A stretch of DNA of 64,000 nt from Chondrus crispus. Its lineage: Eukaryota; Rhodophyta; Florideophyceae; Gigartinales; Gigartinaceae. Position 1 is the first letter of the stretch, and each line of letters begins with the position of its first letter. Location of the stretch: positions 104,882 through 168,881 of the forward strand of contig NW_005179017.1 in assembly GCF_000350225.1 (NCBI RefSeq), read 5' to 3'. Both the position numbers and the translations under genes were made by a program. Of the stretch, positions 52,735 through 62,827 are shown in pieces. The notes beneath the pieces were generated by a model that worked only from the letters and a program-made list of their open reading frames with translations, was not told the DNA's origin and searched no databases.

Positions 52735-53507
52735 ATGACTACGCCTTGGCATGCCGCCGCTTTCGTCCGCAATGATCCTCGGGTGCCACTGCATCTCGCA
52801 CCTACGTCCTTGTCTGTTGGCTTCCATTCCATCCCCCTCATCCTTGTCTGCGTCGATTGCAAGAGGGGGTCCCCCAGCGCAAGGGCCTTCAGCGACCACT
52901 TGCGCCACGTTCACAACATCCCTACTCCCCAGGCCGCACAGCGCTCTAGACTCGCAGACGACGCCCTCTCCTTCCACCGTACCTCTGTTACCGATTCTCC
53001 GCTCCTTTACGACTACTTGCAGGCTCCCCATTCCTCCCCGATCCGGCCATCACTCTTCCGATCAAGAGCCTCCCCCCGCTTCAAGGATTCACTTGCAAAC
53101 TAGTCTACTTCTGTCCTTTTTGCAAGCCCTGCAAGGGCACCCCGAAACGGCTTCGACAGCATATGAACTCCGTCCACCCGCCTGATGCACCCGGAAACCC
53201 CTCGCCGACAGAGGTTGATCAAATCATTGGCCGCGGTGCTGTTCGCGCCCAGTCTCTGTTTAGTGGTGCCAAGACCAAATACTTTCCCGTTACGGCCGAA
53301 GAGCCAATCGGGGAAATGGTCACCGTCTCCCAAGTCGCCGTCGGCATTCCTGACTCAGAAGAAGAAGATCCCATCCAATCCGCCCCGGTGTCGTCACCCC
53401 TCCCCATGGACACAACAACCGACTCAACTCTAGACCTCATCACTCCAGACCCCAACTCCCCGTCTTATGAGCTCCACAATGTGCCGCCGACGTACTGGCC
53501 CGTCTAA
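52735..53507 (+). pseudogene. YR/RecQ gene copy 2, part a: zinc-finger region
   Basis: ATG 52735 opens a frame with a C2H2-like finger, 'ILVCVDCKRG' and 'FSDHLRHVH'. After a shift near 53000-53040 comes a second finger, 'FTCKLVYFCPFCKPC' and 'RLRQHMNSVH', then 'QSLFSGAKTKYFPV', to TAA 53505-53507. A 44-base segment beginning GTACCTCTG and ending CTTGCAG would restore the frame if removed as an intron, but this is speculative. Two zinc clusters before a RecQ helicase are typical of the fungal-type genes I compare it with. The region could bind DNA. The same pieces occur in copy 1. Confidence 0.7.
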
Positions 53508-53542
53508 CGTGTTCCAGTTCGGACCTGGCCCCGGGTCGATGA

Positions 53543-54925
53543 TCTCATACCGAATTGGAGGAAAATGACGCAGACTCCGGCATCGCCCTCCGCAACACAT
53601 TCCTGTCGATCACCGACTTTGATGAAGCCCTCGACGCTCTGCCTTTACGCCGTGAGAAGGCAGCTCAGCTTACGGGTGCCCTCACGACGGAGGACGTTCA
53701 AGCGACTTTATCCACGGTTGCAACCTGTGTCCATCTATACTTTCAAAGTATCGCCAAGGTCGTCAGGGACGTCACGCATGGATTTCGTCAAGCGATAAAC
53801 CTCCACGGCACTACGCCCTTCTGACGGGTTCAATCCGTGGCAGAACGAAGATATGCTAGTCATGTCGCCCGCCTCCTCTTCTTCACCCATCAGACACGGG
53901 ACGCCGACTTTTCCCGTAATGAACAGACTTCCGTCGCGATCGACGCCTTCTTTCATGAGCTCAATCGCACATCTCTCCACGAGACCCCAGGTGAAACTCT
54001 CTCCCACGCCTTACACAGTCGCCTTCACGATGCCATGAAAAGCTTGCTCCTCGTCCGGCTCAGGCATGTCGACCTCCTCACCAACTTGGCCGTTCGTAAT
54101 TTTGTTGTCGCCGCTACCGTCGTTGCAAGTTCCGCCCCACTCTTCGCCGAGACTTCCCCGACCCTCAGACTCGCCGAAGCTGGTGACATGAGTCACATTC
54201 TTGCCGCCCTCCAATACGCTGTTTCCGTGACAGCGATTCAAGAACTCCGCCGAGTAGCAGAAACGCCCCTTCCGGCCGCCGACATCAACGACAACCACCA
54301 AGATCCAGCTGCTGCCATCATCGCAACCGTCGATCAAGATGCCAACACTGCCGCTACATTCATACGAAAAACTTTGGATGTCATCATGCGAATCATAAAA
54401 CATGAGGAAGGTCCAATCTCTTTCGCCGTCTGTGCCATTCACGAGCAAGACCCTTGTGGCATTATCAAATCTCACCACCTCTCCATGCCTCTTTTGGGGA
54501 CGATCATCACAAACCAACACAAGACTTTCGACAAGTTCTTCTACGAACACTGTCTTCTGGGGGCCGAGCTTCCTCCTGATTTCCAACGACTCGTTTTATC
54601 TTTGCGTGACGACCCCACGAACCGCGCTCCTGGCTTTTCCTTTCTCTCCTCCCTCACTCACCACGCTTCCTGGATGCAGGCCAACGTTGCCCATCTCCTC
54701 CATGCTCTAATGAATCCATCGTCCGATTACCTCCATCGCACACCTTGCGTCCACCCCACATGTTCCTTTCCGCGCAGGGTTCCTACACAAGATGAGGCAT
54801 CCGGTCTCGTCCCATCCCCTACCTCTACTGCTTCCTCTGGTCAAGACCGAGAAATTCAGGTCGCTGGTGTTCGAATGACGAAAACAGGAGTATTGCAGTT
54901 TCTCGCTCATTGTCAAATCATCTAA
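53543..54925 (+). pseudogene. YR/RecQ gene copy 2, part b: middle region
   Basis: One frame with TGA at 53822-53824. It holds a helical stretch ('ALPLRREKAAQLTGAL') and, after ATG 53837, about 360 residues. Residues 130-280 match copy 1: 'ISFAVCAIHEQDPCGII' against 'VRFLICPTHARCAIIDG', then 'LPPDFQRLVLSL' and 'SFLSSLTHHASW'. The last part 'GVLQFLAHCQII' leads directly across TAA 54923-54925 into part c in the same frame. Function unknown; it resembles the N-terminal arm expected before a tyrosine recombinase core. Confidence 0.65.
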
Positions 54926-54940
54926 GACTCCCTACTTGCT

Positions 54941-55797
54941 ATGATGCATTTTTCGTCAGGATCTCCCGGTCGCGCAACCGAGATATGCACTTATGGGCTA
55001 CAAAATGGGGAGAACAACATCCGGAACATCTTCATCGGCCACCACTCCGAAATTTTGTTCAACCCTGGCTACTGCAAGTCAAGGGCCGCGCTCGGTTACA
55101 ACCGCGCGGTGTACCGATTCCCCGACAAGCAAACTTCGTTCCGAATGATCTCATACTTGTCGGTCATTCGCCTCCTGGAATGCGAAATGGTCAGAGCTCT
55201 CCATGGTGACGAAGCCATGAGAACCCATTGGACATTCTTATTCGCCAACAACGGCCAACGCTTCTCACCCGCACGTGTCACAAAGGTCATCAGGACTGTC
55301 CTGCAATCCAGGAGCATTCACATCTCCTTCAAGGATTACAGGCAGTTCACCAGTGGAATGGTTCCGCTTATATGTCAGAATAAGCTCCACAGCAGCATGA
55401 ATGACATATTGGCAGAACACATCACAGCCGGACACCAACAAGCTGCGCATACCGCCTCTATCGCCCACAAACACTACGGACGAACTACCTCGCTAATGCC
55501 CGACTGTCCCGCCGCCACGCTAACAAAGCACCGCCAATTCTCCCATGAATGGCACCGCCATCTGAAGCTGCCGTCATTTTATAGTGACCGCGCTTCTTCA
55601 CAACCGCTCCCCCTGCAGCATTCACAGCAACTCCAGTCTCGAGTGACTCGCTATCCCAACATGAGCCGCAGCCTGTCTTCCAGGTTCATCAACCGAAGCC
55701 CCTCCTTCATGTTCTCAACGGAAGCACAGCAAACGAACTGCAACAACTGCAGCCAAACCCATCTGCTCTCAAATTCCCCAACAAATTCTCTGTAGGG
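54941..55797 (+). CDS. YR/RecQ gene copy 2, part c: tyrosine-recombinase-like core
   Basis: 284 residues from ATG 54941. 'SPGRATEI' resembles recombinase box I (TGLRxSEL-type) with Arg11. 'FKDYRQF' gives a K-x-x-R box II with Arg134. 'TAGHQQAAH' supplies His155 and 'HKHYGR' the candidate nucleophile Tyr169. Spacings (Arg11-Arg134 123, Arg134-His155 21, His155-Tyr169 14) are close to those in Cre and lambda integrase. Tyrosine recombinases cut and rejoin DNA through a 3'-phosphotyrosine. The remaining 110 residues are Ser/Gln/His rich. It lies between zinc fingers and a RecQ helicase. Activity is not assured, as the neighbouring frames are broken. Confidence 0.6.
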
Positions 55798-55914
55798 TCC
55801 CACCCCAATCACAGTATTCGCCTCGATAACCCCCCGAACCATATCCTCCCTCCCCTCGTCAGGCCTCTACTGTCCGCTCTCAAAAAGGCCACACGTTCTA
55901 AATCTGCGGAATTC

Positions 55915-57814
55915 ATGTCTCAAACGCAGTTCGCTGTCACAGCCACTGTGTCCGCGTCGCAGAACAATTCCCTCGTACTGATGCCCACCGCATCAGGCAA
56001 GTCTATGGCAGTCCTGTCCTTCTACCAGCTTTCATGGAAAAGAATATCAAGTCCACTATCGTAGTCGTTCCCCTCAAGGCCCTTGTATCGGAGTACATGA
56101 GGCGCGCGACAAACTTCGCCCTACTCACATCACATTGCGCGAATGGACAAGGATCACTGGAATTTGCGGACCTCTACATCTTCACGGCCGAACAGTTGGC
56201 GCGGCCGTCCTTCAAAGAGCTGGTTGTTCGACTTATGGATACTAACAGGCTCGCTCGAGTAGTCATTGATGAGGCTCATCTCACAGCCATGTGGCAACAT
56301 TTCCGCCCTGAATTGAAGTTTTTGCGTCGATCCCTTTCTATCATCCCAAAGTCAGTCCCTCGTGTACGCCTCAGTGCCACCGTCCCACCCTGCGAGAGAA
56401 GAATCATTCTAGAGCGCCACGGCATTACCACAGCCTTCCTTTTCTCAATGCCTTCTCAAAGAAGGAATCTCGAGTTTGTTGTTCATACCTTCAGTGACGA
56501 CTCTGACCCGGGCCTAAACACTCGCACTCCTGAAAGCTCCTTTACCACAGCACAAGAAGTCATGAAGATGAATGCAGTAAGCTTTCTGCATCAGCACTTC
56601 CTCGATTGCACCAACGCCCCAAAGCCATTGCCCAAATTATATAGAATCATCGCTTTCGCCCTGACCCGCCAAGAAACAACTTCTCTCCACAAAGCCCTGA
56701 CGGCCGCATATACACAAGGAAGTGTTGCCCATTCCAATCAACGCTTCGCAGTCGAGCCGCTCATATATCATGCCGGCCTCACTAACGAAGCTCGCGAAAA
56801 GGCTCACAACAACTGGACAGCAAACAAAGAGCTCTACGACATCATAACAACCAAGGACCTCGTACCTTCAACTCTGTTCCGTATTATGGTTTGTACGTCC
56901 GCCTTCGGTACCGGAATAGATGTTCCGGATGTTCGAGCAACAGTTCATCTTGGCGCCGCAAGAAGCCTCGTCGACTTTGCACAGGAGAGTGACCGGTCTG
57001 GACACGACGGACACCACGCATTCGTCTTCGTCCTAAACTCAACCCAGTACAATAAGAGCTTCGAAACCTCCCTCCTCAAAAAGGGCAACATTGACGAAAA
57101 TGATGTCGCAGTAACGAGCCGAAACGAGATGATGAATTGGGTCCTCAATACCACGGATTGCCGCAAAGATGCACTTCACACAGCCATGGATGGCCAAGTC
57201 TCTGGTGTCTGTCGCTTCGACAAGCACGCAGTCTGGTGCGATATTTGCAGATCTATGTTCCCCTCCAGCCAACTAATGCACCGCACACCCCTCAGAGTTC
57301 ACAATTTCACACACCGGATACCTCTAGACCTTGGGATACAAATTCACAATCCCAGTCTCAGCAACATTCGCTTCACACCACACCATCGCAATCGCAGTTG
57401 CCACCTCCACATCAAGATCAAGATCAAAACCATCTCGAGCCTCAACGGCAAAACCAAATCGGAGCCACCACATCCACGCAGCACAACCTCGATGAAATGC
57501 TTCTCTTGCTTGAGCAATCCGCTCCAACCAACCACCCTCCAGCCCCTCCAGTTCGAAGAATCCTTAGCTTCTCCCCACAACAATCAAGTGAACGCTTGCT
57601 GCCTTCAGCATCACCTTCAATGCAGCAAGCACCATTTCCAGTCCGTCCACGGTCACTTCCGACGGCGTCACCATCTTTGAAGCAAGTCCTTTCGGGCAAA
57701 CGGCCCGCGCCATCTCCACCGTCCGGAAGAAATTCATTCAAGAGCTTACGAACTTCTCCCAGTATGGCGCGCCAAACCCAACCTAATGTTCTCACAAACC
57801 GTTTCCCTTCCGCG
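55915..57814 (+). pseudogene. YR/RecQ gene copy 2, part d: RecQ-family helicase
   Basis: Motif order is classical: Walker A 'MPTASGKSMAV' (55981), then a one-base shift near 56010, motif Ia 'VVVPLKALVSEY', and the DEAH box 'VVIDEAHLTAMWQHFRPEL' with the RecQ-type following region. Motif III 'RLSATVP', 'YHAGLTNEAREKAH', motif V 'CTSAFGTGIDVPDV' and motif VI-like 'QESDRSGHDG' follow. A Cys-rich RecQ-like zinc region 'CRKDAL..GVCRF..CDIC' comes next. Beyond about 57260 the better frame is another one, rich in Gln/Pro/Ser, reaching the solo LTR. RecQ helicases unwind DNA in repair and at telomeres. It is interrupted by at least two shifts and by the LTR. Confidence 0.85.
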
Positions 57815-57819
57815 TCAAT

Positions 57820-58433
57820 TGTGGTATAACTCCTCTCCGCCCTGGGTTGGGTGAGAGGCGGAGGCTATAGCGAGGGAGCACGCGGCGTGGACGCGACGCG
57901 CTAATTGAACCGATCGGACGAGCTCGCGAAAAGGGAGTGGCTCACTGGCCGGTTACGCGCAGTCGCCCCGTGGTGCGTGAACGGGAGCGACCGGTAACGG
58001 GTTAGAAGCCAGCGCGCGCGATAGACAACCGAAACGGACGTATATAGGCGCGAAAGGGACGGGGGCGAGCTTGCCCCAGTTTACTGGTGGGGACCGGTGC
58101 CACGTCTTAACCCCTCAGAGGGACGCCTCGGACACCTGTCCCAGTACAGTAGTACAGTACCTGCCGCCTAGTGCGTGCCGGGTGCTGCACACAATTAAAA
58201 AGCTAGCGCCGTAATTACTACTACCGCACGGACGACACGTGTGCAAACGCGCACACGTAACACGCCTAGACTACCGCTCGGACGACACGTGTGCTACTGT
58301 ACACGTGCGCCCCGCCACGACCGGTTGGTACACGCGCGCGCTCCCTACACGTGGGCACACCCGCCCACGTGTGCACCGTGCACGGCCGCACGGTTAATAA
58401 ACTCCCCGCGCGCGCGACGGTCGTTATACTACA
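57820..58433 (+). mobile_element. Family-1-like solo LTR, 614 bp
   Basis: Starts TGTGGTATAAC and ends GTTATACTACA. A perfect target duplication TCAAT lies at 57815-57819 and 58434-58438. TATATAGG at 58041-58048 is a probable TATA box. The termini match the ends of element 1's LTR, but the body is diverged, rich in CACGTG-type palindromes and CAGTAC motifs. No internal part remains. It separates the end of the YR/RecQ gene from the minus-strand gene remnant at 58434. Confidence 0.93.
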
Positions 58434-59277
58434 TCAATCTCCGCGATCTCTGCACTGCTCTTTCTCTTTTTTCGACTCAAATCTGTTCCAGCTTGGGCAT
58501 TCTCAGCCTCTCTTTCTTCCCCTTCTTTTTCCCTTCTCGATGCATTCATCTCCGCCTCATAACCTCTGTCTAACATGGCCTTGCTGGACATCTCTACAAA
58601 AAATGTATCTTCAAAAGGTGTCCCGAGCCGGGCCACCACAAACATAATTAATGCGCGTTTTGAGTTTGCTTAGAGAACCTCTCCATTCCTCGACAGAAAG
58701 TCCACGAACCTTTCAGGATCGTTCTGACCTGACAGCATCCACCTGTCTAAAGCTGCAGTAAACACAGACTTAGCATCCCTAAAATGATTCTTCAAACAAT
58801 CAGCACTCCTGTGGCATAGAGGCACTGCAGCGGGATCTGCGTCTTCCGCATGTCCCTGAAATGAAAATCGAACGCAAACGGATGAGTCGTTGAACCTTCC
58901 CTCTATTATTCCCCAAAAAGAATCCCTCGAGCCACTAGAGTCAAGTTCAGCCCTCCTCAACTCCTGCCCAGCCGATATAGTGACGACCGGACCCTTTTAT
59001 CGTCGCCCATCAGGACTATAAGTCGCGAAAACTCAGATATGGTAAAGTTAGGGTCCGACGGCGTCTCCTCATCCTCCTCACCGCGATCCGGCACGTAATT
59101 ACTTTCCGATCGTCCCAATGGCCTGTCCGTAATGCCAAACGTGTCCCCACTGCCCTTCAGGGCATTTTTCATGTGCTCGATACTAGGAGGCGACCTCCAA
59201 TCAAGGCATGCCTCGTTCGTGCGAGTCTTGCAACTTTTCGAAGCTGGGACAGTGCAAGTTCGTAGCCATCGTCCCAC
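58434..59277 (-). pseudogene. Unknown protein gene, frameshifted
   Basis: Minus strand: a 106-codon frame (59277-58957) passes by a one-base shift near 58970 into a second frame (to 58670). That frame continues past a TAA into 'FVVARLGTPFEDTFFVEMS' and a Lys/Glu/Arg-rich tail cut by the LTR at 58433. Characteristic parts are 'SRLIVLMGDDKRVRSSLYRL', 'FWGIIEGRFNDSSVCVRFSF', 'CLKNHFRDAKSVFTAALDRW' and 'SGQNDPERFVDF'. The dense aromatic and charged pattern is protein-like and the parts join smoothly, so this was a real gene. I do not recognise it; a Myb/SANT-like DNA-binding fold is conceivable. Confidence 0.6.
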
Positions 59278-59397
59278 AAACGTTTAGACGGCGACCACTA
59301 CGGTCCTTCAGGAACAAAAAAACTCGATAGACGAGGTCTTTCTTGTTCGCGGCCGATCTAAGACCCCACAATCTCCCCATTTCCTCAAATCATCTTT
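59278..59397. other. Spacer
   Basis: No coding signal. Confidence 0.4.
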
Positions 59398-59871
59398 TCA
59401 AAGACCTGACAAAAAACTAAAGACCTTTGTGAGACTTTCTACCCCTTTTTGCGTTCTGGTACCATCTTCGTCCTCACTAGTGGACCTGCTAACGTCATGT
59501 TCTTGACTTTGAAATCCATGTAGGCTTTCGGCTTGATTTTTAACGAATGTCCCAGAGACTGGAGTGGGAACGTTCTCAACCGCCTGAAACAGTTTGACTG
59601 TAACAGGCGGGGAAAACATTTGATCAGAAACGCCCGCTGCAGACGAGGAAGCAATAGTGAGAGACTTTGCGTTGGTGGCCCCCGTCTTCCGAATGGTGGG
59701 GGTCGGAGAGATGCGGCAGAGGCGCGGAGAACGGGGCAAGTGGCATTGAGGTGTGGAAGCCATTTTCAGGAAAGTGGTAGGCAAAGAGGTGTTTCGCGGA
59801 GTTGGGTTGCCTTTGCGAGATTGCAGGTGCATAGATGTTCGCAAAGGGGGAGTTGAGGATGTTTGCGGCAA
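59398..59871 (-). CDS. Possible N-terminal exon or fragment, unknown
   Basis: A minus-strand frame of 157 codons directly upstream of the frameshifted gene and in the same phase as its first part. It is Ser/Thr/Pro rich ('PPVTVKLFQAVENVPTPVSG', 'STSEDEDGTRTQK') and looks like a disordered leader. It may be the N-terminus of the gene at 58434-59277, with about 120 bases of stop-containing DNA between. No domain is seen. Confidence 0.3.
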   Translation of the reverse strand: MPQTSSTPPLRTSMHLQSRKGNPTPRNTSLPTTFLKMASTPQCHLPRSPRLCRISPTPTIRKTGATNAKSLTIASSSAAGVSDQMFSPPVTVKLFQAVENVPTPVSGTFVKNQAESLHGFQSQEHDVSRSTSEDEDGTRTQKGVESLTKVFSFLSGL

Positions 59872-60352
59872 GGTGCAAGCACTGCGTCCACCGGAGCACA
59901 GCGTCCAAATTCGAAAGTTACAAACTTACAAAAGTAGCCAATATATGATTGACATTTGTCATTACACACTGACATAACTTGAGCTTGCAGTGTAGCGTCG
60001 TACTTAGTCTCAAATCATATATTAACACCCAGTAGCCAATAGTAGTGCAAATCATGGCTCAGGGCAAGCAAACCCGGGCAAACTCGGGCAAGCTAAGACA
60101 CTCCCTGAGGGAGTGTCAACATATCGATATTCGGCCTTTCAGAAAAATGGGAGAACCTTTTTTAAAGATGGACATTCGCCAGCTCGCACTATTCACAGCA
60201 ATGCCCCACACGCTCCCTGCGTGGCACACATCTCACGAAGCCACTCTTGTTCTCTACTGCCGTCCGTCACCATCCTCCCCTTCCCTCGTTCATAAGACCG
60301 TCGCGCCCCACTTTCGTGTCTCGCCCATCACCTTCGCCTCCTTCATCTCAAT
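59872..60352 (+). promoter_or_regulatory. Upstream region of the aminotransferase gene
   Basis: Two CCAAT boxes (AGTAGCCAATATATGATT near 59933 and AGTAGCCAATAGTAG near 60031) and an inverted pair AATATATGATT / AATCATATATT lie here. So do GGGCAAGC/GGGCAAAC repeats (60063-60093) and the palindrome at 60097-60117. They suggest a promoter region, but no start site can be fixed. Small plus-strand frames at 60045-60569 overlap the gene start and are not called. Confidence 0.45.
60097..60117. promoter_or_regulatory. 21 bp palindrome upstream of the aminotransferase gene
   Basis: Two 10 bp arms, GACACTCCCT and AGGGAGTGTC, around a central G, without mismatch. It lies 236 bases before ATG 60353. A dimeric regulator site or a hairpin in the leader are both possible. 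Confidence 0.55.
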
Positions 60353-62827
60353 ATGCACCACCTCGCGTTCCATACTTCTATCCCTCTGCTCCCGCCCCCC
60401 CGCCGCTATACATCCTGCCGCCCGCGCGTCTTCGCCGTCGCCTCTCCATCCCCCTCTTCCCATCTTCCGTCCGATTCTGACTATGCCCCCAAGCTTGCCG
60501 AAGTGCTTCGGAACCTGGGAACTGATGCTGCCTCTCTACCGGCCCAGTCGAAGGAGCACGTTGCATTGAAAAAGATCCTCGCCGGCGCGGGTGGGCAGAG
60601 TCTGGAGCCGCATGAGCTCTTGAGCATCGCCACGAGTGAGGTCCGCCTTGAGTCTACTGAATCGGAGTCGCATGAAGAGACCGCTTTATTGGAGTTGTTG
60701 GGTGAGGCTACGGATGCCGAGACGGCCTCTGGAATATTCCCTCCCACCGAGAAAGCTGGTACGCTTGCCGATGACCCCCCGATGCTTGGGGACGCGGCCC
60801 AATTTCCGGAGTTGAACCCACTACTTCGCGAGCCGCAGCCTCGCCCGGTGGACGTGGCTGCCGTGCAGCGCCGTCTCGGTATGCTGAAACGCCGCCGCTC
60901 GCGCCTGGCTGAGGCTCGCGGAAGCATCACACCCTCTCTCGAACTGGCTTCTGTCGCGTCGGAGGGTCAGTTGGGCGTGATGTTGGAGGCGAAGGAGCGC
61001 GAGTACGGACGGAGTTTGTCCAGGTTTTCGCTCGCGCGCGCCAGCGTTGTGGATTTTGAGAAGGATGGGTCTGATGCGCTGACGAAGGATGCCTGCACTT
61101 TGATTCTGGAGAATGCGCGTGCGCCGAGGACAGGACATCCGCTCTTCGGGCTGCAGATGGCCTATGAGAGGGCCCGGAATCCGCCATGCCCGAGGTGTGG
61201 CAGGGCCGTTTCGGAGAGAGGGAAGGTAAAGGGCGAAGAGATCTGCGTGGCGTGTTACCGTGAAATTTATTTGGTTGGGGGGGTCGCCCAGGGGGGGCAA
61301 GGAAGCACGAGGGTGTGGGATGAGGAAGGAAGAAGGGCGAAGGTGAGAGAGGAGGAGAGGGCGGGGGAGGAGGCTGTGTCTGTGTCGTTGAAGATGCTTG
61401 AGTCGCAGAGGGGCAAGCTGCCGCACAATAGGCGGGTGGGGTCAACCGTGAAAATGGCCTCGTCAGATAGCCAGACCACGGGGACTAAGGGCGTGTCGGA
61501 GGGAAGGACGAGCCGTGGTGCAACGTGGACGGACGGGACTGGTTCGGGTAGCATTGGAGATGATAAACCTCCGCCATCTGGATGGGGAGTACGTAGTGAA
61601 GATGGGTGGGAGGTGCTTGCGTCAGAGAGATCATTGCGAACGATCAACCCCATTCGCAACCTCATTCAGAACATTGAGGTGAAGCCCAACCCGGATAAGG
61701 AACTGATCAAGCTGTCGATTGGAGACCCGACTGTGTACGGCAACCTGAAAGCTTGCGAGCATGCGAAAAGGCGCTTTTGTGAGGTTATCCAAAGTGATAA
61801 GGCCAATGGATACACTATGTCAATGGGGTCCGAAGAGGCGAGGGTTGCAGTTGCTAGACGGTACACGACGGATGCGTCACCTTTGACGTCAGACGACGTT
61901 GTTCTAACCGGCGGAACGTCTGGTGCTTTGGAGACAGCAATTGGGGCCATTGCGAACGAGGGCGATAATATCCTGCTGCCACAACCGGGATTTCCATTGT
62001 TTAGAACTATCGCAGAGGGCTACGGCATTGAGTGTCGGTACTACAAGACTAACCCGGATAAGAACTGGGAGATTGAATTCGGGAGCTTGGTGGAGATTGC
62101 GGATGAGCGGACACGGGCTATTGTTGTGAATAATCCGTCCAATCCGTGCGGCTCTGTTTTTTCTCCGTCCCATATCGAGGACTTGATGGCAACGGCATCT
62201 ATGCTGAAAGTGCCAATCATTGCTGATGAAGTGTATGCAGATATGCTTTTCTCAGAAAGCGAGTTTACGCCGATGGGAAGCAAATCTGTTGATGTTCCAG
62301 TGTTGAGCGTGGGCGGTATCAGTAAGCAGTTTGTAGTTCCTGGGTGGCGTCTGGGCTGGATTCTGATTCACGATCGCAACGACGTATTGGAGATGGGCGG
62401 CGTGCGGAAAGGCATCCGTCAGCTGACGACGCGCATGCTAGTCCCCAATTCTCCGGCACAAGCAGTTCTGCCGTCCCTTCTTGCGCAGGGCGTGGAGGAC
62501 CCGGCCTTCAAGGCTGTGATGGAAGAGCTTAGGGAGAACGCAAAATTCACAATGCAGGCTCTAGCAGGTGCGCGCGGGTTGAGGTTGATCGAGCCGCAAG
62601 GGGCTATGTATGCGATGGCGGAGGTTGACGTTGGTCTTTTGGGGTTCAAGGATGACATGGAATTTACCGAAAAGTTGCTGGAGGAGGAGGCGGTGTTTGT
62701 GCTACCAGGGCGCTGTTTCCAAGCCAAGAATTTTGTACGAATCGTGTTTGCGGCCCCGAAACAGACTCTGTCGGAGGCGTTTTTCCGCATGCGATCATTT
62801 TGCGCCAGGCACTCTGGGAGTCTGTAG
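60353..62827 (+). CDS. Tyrosine aminotransferase with N-terminal zinc-ribbon-like extension
   Basis: An intact 824-codon frame. Residues 1-45 are Ser/Arg/Pro rich with few acids and could be a plastid or mitochondrial transit peptide. Residues 46-367 are unfamiliar and include a four-Cys zinc-ribbon-like site (Cys279, Cys282, Cys298, Cys301). From about 400 the protein is a class I/II PLP aminotransferase of the tyrosine/nicotianamine type. Visible marks are 'INPIRNLIQNIEV', 'LSIGDPTVYGN', 'VVNNPSNPCGSVFS', 'ADEVYADMLF' (Asp625), 'GGISKQFVVPGWRLGW' with the PLP lysine Lys658, and 'NFVRIVFAAP' with Arg796. It would move the amino group of tyrosine to 2-oxoglutarate. ATG 61454 (residue 368), in AAAATGGC context, would give a normal-sized 457-residue enzyme. 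The frame may therefore hold two genes or two starts. Confidence 0.9.
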   Translation: MHHLAFHTSIPLLPPPRRYTSCRPRVFAVASPSPSSHLPSDSDYAPKLAEVLRNLGTDAASLPAQSKEHVALKKILAGAGGQSLEPHELLSIATSEVRLESTESESHEETALLELLGEATDAETASGIFPPTEKAGTLADDPPMLGDAAQFPELNPLLREPQPRPVDVAAVQRRLGMLKRRRSRLAEARGSITPSLELASVASEGQLGVMLEAKEREYGRSLSRFSLARASVVDFEKDGSDALTKDACTLILENARAPRTGHPLFGLQMAYERARNPPCPRCGRAVSERGKVKGEEICVACYREIYLVGGVAQGGQGSTRVWDEEGRRAKVREEERAGEEAVSVSLKMLESQRGKLPHNRRVGSTVKMASSDSQTTGTKGVSEGRTSRGATWTDGTGSGSIGDDKPPPSGWGVRSEDGWEVLASERSLRTINPIRNLIQNIEVKPNPDKELIKLSIGDPTVYGNLKACEHAKRRFCEVIQSDKANGYTMSMGSEEARVAVARRYTTDASPLTSDDVVLTGGTSGALETAIGAIANEGDNILLPQPGFPLFRTIAEGYGIECRYYKTNPDKNWEIEFGSLVEIADERTRAIVVNNPSNPCGSVFSPSHIEDLMATASMLKVPIIADEVYADMLFSESEFTPMGSKSVDVPVLSVGGISKQFVVPGWRLGWILIHDRNDVLEMGGVRKGIRQLTTRMLVPNSPAQAVLPSLLAQGVEDPAFKAVMEELRENAKFTMQALAGARGLRLIEPQGAMYAMAEVDVGLLGFKDDMEFTEKLLEEEAVFVLPGRCFQAKNFVRIVFAAPKQTLSEAFFRMRSFCARHSGSL

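Noticed and set aside
52990..53040. 44-base intron in the YR/RecQ zinc-finger region
   Set aside because: Removal would restore the frame and the ends are GT..AG, but the length is very short and other shifts in the same gene are not explained by introns; kept only as a remark.
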